Part shown: in pieces, positions 1-6,620 of the stretch
Layout of the letters: every line of letters begins with the position of its first letter
Position numbering within the stretch: the first letter of the stretch is position 1
Origin: Anaerolineales bacterium UBA832
GTDB lineage: Bacteria > Chloroflexota > Anaerolineae > Anaerolineales > UBA11657
Length of the DNA: 6,880 nucleotides
Reading direction: 5' to 3'
Assembly (NCBI GenBank): GCA_002296125.1
Contig: DBHI01000017.1
Coordinates: 1-6,880 of the forward strand
Translations under genes and position numbers: made by a program
The notes under the pieces: generated by a model
Database searches by the model: none
What the model saw: the letters and a program-made list of their open reading frames with translations, nothing else
What the model was told of the DNA's origin: nothing

Positions 1-1
1 A

Positions 2-3000
2 TGTAGAGACGGAACCAAAGAAGGTTACTTCTTTGCAAAGAATGGCGCTTCTGCAACATCGGATGTATATTTTCAAGTTGAATCACAAGTTAACGGAGGT
101 GCATGGACATCTGAAAATACAGTAATTGTTGCGCCTAATTCTCAAGTGCAAATTCAAAAACCAAATCTTACAAACGCTGATACGATTAAGTGGAGATACA
201 AGACTTCTAAGGACAACGTTACCTTCTCAACAAACTATCAAGAAACAACTGTAATGACAATTTCATGTACATCACAAAATGAAGTTGATGGTTCAATTGG
301 AAACACATGTGCATCTAATGGTTCTAAAACCGCAACAGTCACATCAGTAAATAACAGTTCTTCAGACGTATATTATTTGATCGAGTATGCACTCGAACAA
401 AATCCTTCAAACTGGTTATCAGTTACAGACAGTTTTGGATTACCAACTCAGGGAAGCAAAGATGATCTTGTCAACCTACCAGAGGGTAGTTACTTTACCT
501 TAAGGTATAAGACTTCTACTAGTAATAGCTTTACAGGTGTTGAGTATAAAACTTTAGAAACTTTGGGACCAGTTAATTGTTCAGGTGATATTGAAGTAAG
601 AGTTGCATTAGACGCATGTGTTGATGGTACGAGAAATTCAGTATTTTATTACCGCAATAGAGCAAGTACAGGGGCACCAGCATTTTTTGAAATTGAATAT
701 CAAATCGATGGTGGAACATGGACTAATCCAAAAGGCGCACAGACAAATAATTACTATACAGCTATACAGAATGGTGTAGAAGAATCTGTTTCAGTTTCGG
801 TACCTTCAGATTCTACAATTTCGTGGAGATATAAAGATACACTATCTGTGAATGCTTTATCAACAAAATCATTCGAATTGGCAACGCCCACTCCTTTGTC
901 GGTATTATGTGGGGGTCTTCTTGAACACACAGTTGCAATTGGAGATTGTGTCGACAGAAAAGCCTCATCAACACTTACTTTGAAAAATGTTGGCTCTGTT
1001 GATGTGTATGCGGATATTTGGATTAGTTATGATGGTGGAAATTCATGGAATAACCATGCAATAAGCCAGAAAGTTACAACGACTGCTGATAAGGTATTTA
1101 CTCAAAACAATATTGCGAATGGATCAATTGTTAAGTGGAAGTACAAGTATGCAAGTACAGCTGCGGGTGTTTCAAGTGCTGATGAAGAACTAACGAATGA
1201 CAAACCAGCAATTAATTGTGATGAAATAGTTATTAGCCAATTAACTTATGAACATAGTTTCGCTAATTGTGTAGAGGGACAAAGGATTGGAACCTTTAAA
1301 ATTAACAATCCTTCATCAACAAACAATATTGTTTATGTAGAGGTGCAATACAGAACAAAGTCTTCTCTAAATGGTACTTGGTCAGGCTATACGACAATGC
1401 CTATCGAGGCAATCAATGCTGGGTCCTTTAAAGAATTTAGCGCACCTGCTTTAAATGCTAATGGTTATATTAACTGGCAATTTAGATCCTCGTTAGCTAA
1501 TAATGACTTCGCAGGAGCTTGGACAAATGCGTCATCATCCTACAAATCTGAGTGTTCAATAGACTCAACATTTACGCATACTTTAGGTAATTGTGTAGAT
1601 GGAGAGCAGTACTCTATTTTAACCATTAACAATACCGGGTCGGTTACTCAGTACTATAACGTTCAAGTACAAATCAATAATGGAACAGCAGAGACAAAGT
1701 TTGCAAATGTTGCAATCTCGTCTGGATCAAGTGGTGAGTTTAAATGGCCAATCAGACAGGGAGAGTCAATCAGATGGCAATTTATTGCATCTATAGATAC
1801 TGACTTTAGTGATGACAATTCAGTACCATCATTATCAAAGACAAATCAATGTACACCTGTCTTTACATTGCAAACTCAAACAGCCTGTCAAGATGCGTCT
1901 ACAGTAAATAACAACCAATCAACCAATACGAAGGTAACATTAACCTTGAATAACACTTCTTCAGTCGATGGAAGTGTGACTGTTCAATATAGATATTTAC
2001 AAACTGATACATGGAAGACTTTAACGACCACTCCAATTAATGCTAATCAACAAAAGACCGTTGATTACACATTGATTGATCCTTATGTTGAATTTCAATA
2101 TGCTCCATCTGGAACTACAAATTGGACTAATAGTGGATTAGTTTACAAAATTACAAACTGTACACCTTCTGGAAATAGCTTAACTGCGGTAAATGAGTTT
2201 ATTTGTAGCGAGAATGATCCATTCTCTCAAGCAAAAATCTCTAACCCAACAAGTACAAGTTTGACTGTCACATATTCCTACTCATTTGATGGGGTAAGTT
2301 GGAACAATGAGACCCCAGTTTTGATAGCTTCCAACCAAACTCACTTTACGGATTTAATTCAAGTATCTCCAGGAACCCAAATTTATTGGAGATATAAACC
2401 AACTAATCAGGCTGATGACGCCTACAAGACGATAACTGACACATCACCAACAAACTGTCAAAATGGAACAAGTCAACAAATTCTCCATTCGCTTGGAACT
2501 TGTGTAGATAATAAAGCGCTTTCAACTATTAAAGTTACAAATCTCTCTAGTTCGCAAAAATCATACTTGCTTGAGTACAAGATAGATAATGGTGCATTTG
2601 CTCGATACGAGACTTTAGTCATTGGTGCAGGTAATGATACAACAAAGACCCTACAAATTTCAGATGGACAAAATATACAGTGGAGAATAATTGATGCAAC
2701 TAGCGATGCCTCTACTATATCTGTTGATGGTAATTGGACTTCATCCACTTCATTAACACTTAATTGCACAACTACTACTACAACTCTTCCTGAGAACTTA
2801 TTTATTTTCGAACCTTTAATTTCGACAAATAGGGTCTGTGATGAAGACGGTGGTGCTATGTTTGGTATTACTGTTGACAACACAAGGTCCAATGTTGATG
2901 CAGAAGTTATTCAAAGAGTATGGGTCGATAAATTTACTGTGTTTGAAAAACAAGAAACTATTCCAGCAGGACAGTTTATTCAGTTCTCCAGTTTTGAAAT

Positions 3001-3094
3001 TAGTGAAGATAAGTTTTTCACCGTAGAGTTTGAAGTTACAAATGTTAAAAACAACAAGACACAAACAATGGTTAAAAACAAGACTTCAGACTGT
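2..3094 (+). repeat. Ten tandem Cys-to-Cys protein domains in the surface protein
   Basis: The paired Cys codons bound units at 2-268 (the first may extend upstream), 308-580, 617-910, 947-1219, 1268-1555, 1592-1852, 1886-2161, 2204-2458, 2501-2767 and 2837-3094. Linkers between units are 11-16 residues, except 23 before the last, where the Thr linker sits. The opening motif is CVDG, CVDR, CVEG or CVDN in five units and CRDG, CASN, CQDA, CSEN or CDED in the others. Units are clearly related in protein pattern but well diverged in DNA, so the duplication is old and not a recent slippage product. The last unit is the most divergent: it has FTVEFEV in place of the W-R-Y strand. Confidence 0.85.
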
Positions 3095-3424
3095 CTTGAC
3101 AATGGAATCAGTCCAACTGACGAACAAAATCCTATTGAGGGGATAGAAGTTGAAAATATTATCGATGGAGCTGGCGATGATGAAGAAATGGGAAATAATG
3201 GAACAGATATTTTCTTCCTTCCTGGTGATGACTTTGTTGAATGGGTATATGATGAAAATGCAACTTCTCCAAACCCAACACCACTTTGTCCTGGAGATGC
3301 CAGTTGTAATAACAATGATGGATATGCAATAACAGGATCTAATGTTGGAAGATTAATAATTTTATTTGGTTCTCTACTTATGTTGATTGGTGGGCTTATT
3401 TTGAGGAGAGGTTATAGGTATTAG
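2..3424 (+). CDS. Large sortase-anchored surface protein with tandem Cys-bracketed domains (5' partial)
   Basis: The reading frame is open from base 2, so the gene starts upstream; 1140 residues are visible before the TAG stop. Ten tandem domains of about 100 residues each begin with a Cys (often CVDG or a close variant) and end with a Cys 85-98 residues later. Most carry a central aromatic strand such as IKWRYK, ISWRYKD or INWQFRSS. They look like small beta-sandwich domains closed by one disulfide. A TTTTTTLP linker (residues 923-930) separates domain 9 from domain 10. An acidic linker follows, then CPGDASC, the pentapeptide YAITG (1108-1112), a hydrophobic helix (about 1118-1134) and the tail RRGYRY. 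That end matches the sorting-signal layout of cell-wall-anchored proteins, and the YAITG resembles the LAxTG motif known for class E sortases. The sortase gene follows directly. An adhesin or stalk role is inferred; I recognise no named domain family. Confidence 0.93.
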   Translation, partial: CRDGTKEGYFFAKNGASATSDVYFQVESQVNGGAWTSENTVIVAPNSQVQIQKPNLTNADTIKWRYKTSKDNVTFSTNYQETTVMTISCTSQNEVDGSIGNTCASNGSKTATVTSVNNSSSDVYYLIEYALEQNPSNWLSVTDSFGLPTQGSKDDLVNLPEGSYFTLRYKTSTSNSFTGVEYKTLETLGPVNCSGDIEVRVALDACVDGTRNSVFYYRNRASTGAPAFFEIEYQIDGGTWTNPKGAQTNNYYTAIQNGVEESVSVSVPSDSTISWRYKDTLSVNALSTKSFELATPTPLSVLCGGLLEHTVAIGDCVDRKASSTLTLKNVGSVDVYADIWISYDGGNSWNNHAISQKVTTTADKVFTQNNIANGSIVKWKYKYASTAAGVSSADEELTNDKPAINCDEIVISQLTYEHSFANCVEGQRIGTFKINNPSSTNNIVYVEVQYRTKSSLNGTWSGYTTMPIEAINAGSFKEFSAPALNANGYINWQFRSSLANNDFAGAWTNASSSYKSECSIDSTFTHTLGNCVDGEQYSILTINNTGSVTQYYNVQVQINNGTAETKFANVAISSGSSGEFKWPIRQGESIRWQFIASIDTDFSDDNSVPSLSKTNQCTPVFTLQTQTACQDASTVNNNQSTNTKVTLTLNNTSSVDGSVTVQYRYLQTDTWKTLTTTPINANQQKTVDYTLIDPYVEFQYAPSGTTNWTNSGLVYKITNCTPSGNSLTAVNEFICSENDPFSQAKISNPTSTSLTVTYSYSFDGVSWNNETPVLIASNQTHFTDLIQVSPGTQIYWRYKPTNQADDAYKTITDTSPTNCQNGTSQQILHSLGTCVDNKALSTIKVTNLSSSQKSYLLEYKIDNGAFARYETLVIGAGNDTTKTLQISDGQNIQWRIIDATSDASTISVDGNWTSSTSLTLNCTTTTTTLPENLFIFEPLISTNRVCDEDGGAMFGITVDNTRSNVDAEVIQRVWVDKFTVFEKQETIPAGQFIQFSSFEISEDKFFTVEFEVTNVKNNKTQTMVKNKTSDCLDNGISPTDEQNPIEGIEVENIIDGAGDDEEMGNNGTDIFFLPGDDFVEWVYDENATSPNPTPLCPGDASCNNNDGYAITGSNVGRLIILFGSLLMLIGGLILRRGYRY
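2768..2791 (+). other. Short Thr-rich linker (TTTTTTLP) between domains 9 and 10
   Basis: Six Thr codons followed by Leu-Pro come immediately after the closing Cys of domain 9. It has the same character as the long Thr/Ile-Pro stalk of the last gene in the window, which suggests a shared style of extended spacer in the surface proteins of this organism. Confidence 0.8.
3323..3421 (+). other. C-terminal cell-wall sorting signal (YAITG, helix, Arg-rich tail)
   Basis: The codons read YAITG, then a short polar stretch (SNVGR), a hydrophobic segment of about 17 residues starting LIILFGSL, and the tail RRGYRY before the stop. Pentapeptide, membrane helix and positive tail is the standard tripartite sorting signal. 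Class E sortases are known to prefer LAxTG; this pentapeptide keeps Ala-x-Thr-Gly but has Tyr in place of Leu. Cleavage between Thr and Gly is expected by analogy. Confidence 0.85.
3404..3411 (+). promoter_or_regulatory. Probable ribosome binding site for the sortase gene (AGGAGAGG)
   Basis: The purine-rich AGGAGAGG lies inside the last codons of the surface-protein gene, 12 bases before the GTG start at 3424. The spacing is a little long. A stop codon in the same frame at 3415-3417 leaves GTG as the first usable start, and starting there retains the N-terminal hydrophobic helix. Confidence 0.5.
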
Positions 3425-5052
3425 TGCAGTATTTTTTTGTATATCTTTTCATTATAATCCTGAATATTGTTGCAGTCCTTGCAGTCCTAAGGGTTAGAAG
3501 AAAAAGACAGAATGATCCAAATGTCATCACTGATGTTCAAGATAGTGATCTTATTTACGATGCAGATCTTGAAGACGAAGTAAAAAAACCACGCTTTTCG
3601 AGATTTTCTAGAAAAAGTAATAATTTAACTGTTGGTTTTAACGATATAGCAAGAGATGATAGAGAATTTGTTTATGGAGGAGATTTACTAGACCTTGCTG
3701 TTGAAAAAGAAGTAATCAAGAAAAAGGGAACATGGTATTTATATGAAAATGAAAAGATTGCTTATGGAAAACAAAAGGCAAAGTTTTTCTTATTAGAAAA
3801 TCCTGAAATCGCTAATGAGATTAGCAATATAGTTTATGGAACCATACAGGTACAAAATAATGAGATGAGTTCTGAAGAGAGTTCAGATGAAATTTCTATA
3901 AATAACAATGAAATAGAAAATCAAAAATCTGTAAATTTACTTACACAAGAATACGAAGTTGAGCTTGCTGAAGTTTATATAAAATCAAATACTTTAAAAA
4001 AAATCATTGAAAATACAATTGGGACAGAAGTCTTAATAAGTATCGATATTGGTAAAAAATTTAATCCAGTATTAAATTCTAAAAATTACCTTACAGAAGT
4101 AACAGGCATGTTGAATGAAATGGATTACATGATTGCAGCTGTAGAAAATGTAAGTAAAAACTCAAAATATTTAGGAATCGAAGTAAATGAAGAGCTTTTA
4201 AGAGAAAGACTTAACTTATTAATGTCCAGTCGTTTTACAATTTTATTTACTAAGAAGCCAGTAAGTAAACACCTTTCTTTACCAAGTTTAAATTTCAACA
4301 ACAGAGTAAGCACAGCAACCAGACAGAAATCTGCCTACGTAACAAATAGTGGACGAAGACCTGGGATTGTTCCACTTGGACTTGGCTTATTGATAGCTGG
4401 TCTTCTAATAATTATTTATTCAATAAGTCAAACTTTTTTCTCAATGTCAGTATTAGATGATGAACAAAATTTACTTAGTATCAAATATCAACAAAACCAG
4501 AATATTTCACTTGAAGAATTGCGATCTATAAATTCAAATTCTTTAGAAACAAATGTATCACTTGATGAAACAGGGGAGTTTCAAGAATCTGTTCTAAGTC
4601 TTGTTAGTAAAACAATGAGAAACACAAATGCCAATGAGGAGTTTCTTCCTGATGTTGTAGGAAGATTAATAATATTCCCATCAAATATTGACCACTATGT
4701 TGTTTACGGTTCGAGCTTAGAAAAATTAGAGTTTGGTCCTGGTTATTATTTATCTACAGCTCTTCCAGGAACAGGTGGAAATTTTGCTATTGCCGGGCAT
4801 AGAACTACTTACGGTGCCCCATTTAAAAATTTAGATAAACTTGAACCCGGAGATAACATATACTTTCAAACTAATTCAAACCAATATACATATACGGTGA
4901 GTGAAATAAAAATTGTAGATCCAAGTGAAACATATCTGTTATCTTCATTTGGAGATGACAGGATTACATTAACAACTTGTCACCCAAAATTCTCAGCTAG
5001 GCAAAGACTGGTTGTTGTAGGTATGTTGACAAAAATTGAGGTATTTGGATGA
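3424..5052 (+). CDS. Class E-type sortase with a long cytoplasmic region containing a RecA C-terminal-like domain
   Basis: The product is a 542-residue membrane transpeptidase, about twice the length of a simple sortase. Residues 2-22 form a membrane helix followed at once by RVRRKR, which by the positive-inside rule places the next region in the cytoplasm. Residues 79-142 resemble the RecA C-terminal domain. An acidic Ser/Asn/Glu linker (about 145-168) and an unrecognised segment (about 170-285) follow. A second helix (about 314-338, preceded by RR) leads outside to the sortase domain (about 411-538). Catalytic residues are His459 in AGHRTTYG, Cys519 in TLTTCHPKFS and Arg528 in ARQRLVV; the Cys-to-Arg spacing of nine fits class E. 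LAxTG-type signals are the known class E substrates, and the gene just upstream ends with YAITG. The GTG start shares its G with the upstream TAG stop, suggesting translational coupling. The sortase assignment is firm; the substrate pairing is inferred from adjacency. Confidence 0.95.
   Translation: MQYFFVYLFIIILNIVAVLAVLRVRRKRQNDPNVITDVQDSDLIYDADLEDEVKKPRFSRFSRKSNNLTVGFNDIARDDREFVYGGDLLDLAVEKEVIKKKGTWYLYENEKIAYGKQKAKFFLLENPEIANEISNIVYGTIQVQNNEMSSEESSDEISINNNEIENQKSVNLLTQEYEVELAEVYIKSNTLKKIIENTIGTEVLISIDIGKKFNPVLNSKNYLTEVTGMLNEMDYMIAAVENVSKNSKYLGIEVNEELLRERLNLLMSSRFTILFTKKPVSKHLSLPSLNFNNRVSTATRQKSAYVTNSGRRPGIVPLGLGLLIAGLLIIIYSISQTFFSMSVLDDEQNLLSIKYQQNQNISLEELRSINSNSLETNVSLDETGEFQESVLSLVSKTMRNTNANEEFLPDVVGRLIIFPSNIDHYVVYGSSLEKLEFGPGYYLSTALPGTGGNFAIAGHRTTYGAPFKNLDKLEPGDNIYFQTNSNQYTYTVSEIKIVDPSETYLLSSFGDDRITLTTCHPKFSARQRLVVVGMLTKIEVFG
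3658..3849 (+). other. RecA C-terminal-domain-like module within the sortase (residues 79-142)
   Basis: The segment contains GDLLDLAVEKEVIKKKG, TWYLYENEKIAYGK and FFLLENPEIANEI. By eye it aligns without gaps over about 49 residues with the E. coli RecA C-terminal domain as I remember it (GELVDLGV, GAWYSYKGEKIGQGK, LKDNPETAKEI), at roughly half identity. Trp104 falls on RecA Trp290. Lys100 and Lys116 fall on Lys286 and Lys302, which are implicated in binding double-stranded DNA. No RecA ATPase core is present. Topology puts the module in the cytoplasm. Confidence 0.8.
4654..5037 (+). other. Sortase catalytic domain
   Basis: Residues 411-538 hold the complete eight-stranded-barrel sortase core. 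It opens with GRLIIFPSNIDHYVVYG and runs through the LPGTGGNFAIAGHRTTYG block with His459 (codon 4798-4800), KLEPGD, and TLTTCHPKF with Cys519 (codon 4978-4980), ending at Arg528. All three catalytic positions are intact, so the enzyme is predicted to be active. Confidence 0.95.
5038..5042 (+). promoter_or_regulatory. Ribosome binding site GAGGT for the membrane-protein gene
   Basis: GAGGT lies inside the end of the sortase gene, about 6-7 bases before the ATG at 5049. It supports that start, which overlaps the sortase stop as ATGA. Confidence 0.65.
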
Positions 5053-6614
5053 AGTCTAAAAAATTTATTTCTGTTTTCCTCATATTTTTATTTTTTATAA
5101 ATGCTGGAGATATCGAAGATGCTGAAATCAACATTTCCGCACAACGAGTTGACTCAAATGATTTAGTTATTTCCTGGTCAATGAACGAAATTGAAAACTT
5201 ACAAAATATAGTTCTGGAGGTATTATTTGAAAATCCTGAAGATGCACAAATTGAAAACCCATTAATCTTTGACAATATCACAATGGACGAACTTATTGGT
5301 TCAAGAACTATTAATTGGAGTGGAGAGTCTAAATTATTTATTAAATTAAAAATATCAACATTTAATTTTGTTCAATACACGGGCGATGACTGCACTCATA
5401 CTTTCTGTTTAAGAGAAGTTACAGAAGAGTATGAATCAGAGGAATTTATTATTGATGAAATACCTGAACTACCAATATTAGTTCCGACTACTATTGCAAC
5501 ACCGGATATCAACTTAGACGCTGTAGAAGAAAGTTCTACAGTTGGTAATATCGAATTTACAAACCAACTAATAACAACTATTCCACTATTTAGTGATATA
5601 GACTTTTCAGATCAGGCAAAAAATGCATTTGCATTTGGCATTACCTCTATGATTATATTTTTATTTTATGCAGTTCTACTAGCACAAGAATGGTTCAATA
5701 GAATTATTTCACACTACAGAGTCAAGTGGATAAGAAGAGAGAGTGTCTTTCAGGAAAAAACCAGACTAGAGACATTCATGGAGATTTCATTGATGGCAAT
5801 GGTTACCTCTTTGATATATGCTTTTGTTGAAGAGGGTTTTACATTTTCTGTAGAGCCACAAAATTTAGCAATATTTCTTGGTGTTTTGTTTGGGTTGGTT
5901 ATTGTAACATTTTCTTATGAGGGAATTGAGTCTTTGATTGAATACTTTAAATATAATCAAAAAACAAGATTTAGTTGGAATCCGCAAGCTATGTTCTTTG
6001 CTATTTTATCCACCATACTGTTTATTGTTATAGACCTTCCTTTTGGATTTATATTAGGTTTCATAGCTTCTTTGCACATAGTTTCAAATCGTCGGCAAGC
6101 AAATCTATCACCCAAGTTTTTCTCTATGATTTCTTTGGCTATTGTCGGATATTTATTCTTCTATGCAACCTCATTTGATTCGGTACAAAATTCAGGTGTA
6201 CTAATGGCGGTTTGTAAATTGACTTACCTTATGTGTCTCGAGGGTGTCATCTTTAAAGCTGTTCCATGGGGTGGCAATGAGTTGTTTGATGCAATTGGAG
6301 ATTCAAAAGGATTAAACCAGGCATTGCCTGTTGTTAGCTTCCTAATAAGTGTATGGCTGTTTATTAGAATTTTGGTATTACCTCCGGACAGTGAATTTAA
6401 TGCCATGCAGCAGACATTGTTGCAAAGTGGATCATTAGCGTATAGATTTGCTCTAGTTTTGCTTTTCTATATTTTAATTATTCTTATTTTAGGAAATTTC
6501 ATGAAAAAATATGCTGAATTAAATAGACCTCTGGAATACGATAGCAGTGAAATTGCTTCAGATGAAGAAATCGGTGAAATAATTGAGGAAGAATTAGAAG
6601 ATTCAATTCGATAA
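5049..6614 (+). CDS. Polytopic membrane protein with secreted N-terminal domain, possibly FGLLP-family-like
   Basis: The product is 521 residues. Residues 1-20 (MKSKKFISVFLIFLFFINAG) look like a signal peptide. Residues 21-190 form an acidic extracytoplasmic region with beta-rich stretches and one close Cys pair (C115, C120, CTHTFC). From residue 194 there are eight or nine membrane helices (about 194-213, 241-260, 271-289, 313-345 as one or two, 357-374, 383-402, 425-444, 464-483). Positive loops at RVKWIRR, KYNQKTR and SNRRQ face inside; nine helices would put the very acidic tail (494-521) in the cytoplasm. Residues 398-450 (EGVIFKAVPWGGNELF, then IRILVLPPDSEF) recall the FGLLP segment of an actinobacterial membrane-protein family of unknown function, but the FGLLP letters are not conserved. 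The ATGA overlap with the sortase gene points to coupled expression and a role with the sortase or its substrate. Function is not known. Confidence 0.9.
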   Translation: MKSKKFISVFLIFLFFINAGDIEDAEINISAQRVDSNDLVISWSMNEIENLQNIVLEVLFENPEDAQIENPLIFDNITMDELIGSRTINWSGESKLFIKLKISTFNFVQYTGDDCTHTFCLREVTEEYESEEFIIDEIPELPILVPTTIATPDINLDAVEESSTVGNIEFTNQLITTIPLFSDIDFSDQAKNAFAFGITSMIIFLFYAVLLAQEWFNRIISHYRVKWIRRESVFQEKTRLETFMEISLMAMVTSLIYAFVEEGFTFSVEPQNLAIFLGVLFGLVIVTFSYEGIESLIEYFKYNQKTRFSWNPQAMFFAILSTILFIVIDLPFGFILGFIASLHIVSNRRQANLSPKFFSMISLAIVGYLFFYATSFDSVQNSGVLMAVCKLTYLMCLEGVIFKAVPWGGNELFDAIGDSKGLNQALPVVSFLISVWLFIRILVLPPDSEFNAMQQTLLQSGSLAYRFALVLLFYILIILILGNFMKKYAELNRPLEYDSSEIASDEEIGEIIEEELEDSIR

Positions 6615-6620
6615 AGCTTA

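Noticed and set aside
146..148. GTG as the start of the surface-protein gene.
   Set aside because: The frame is open to base 2 and already encodes a related domain opening with CRDG, so the true start lies upstream of the window.
2473..3315. Several short frames on both strands inside the surface-protein gene.
   Set aside because: They lie fully within a long well-supported coding frame and show no domain or start signal of their own.
4762..4779. LPGTG in the sortase as an LPxTG sorting signal.
   Set aside because: It is an internal, conserved part of the catalytic domain just before the catalytic His, with no helix and positive tail after it.
5049..6614. Site-2 or CAAX-type membrane protease.
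   Set aside because: No HExxH, NxxPxxDG or paired EExxxR motif is present in the membrane region; the EE at residues 261-262 lacks the needed partners.
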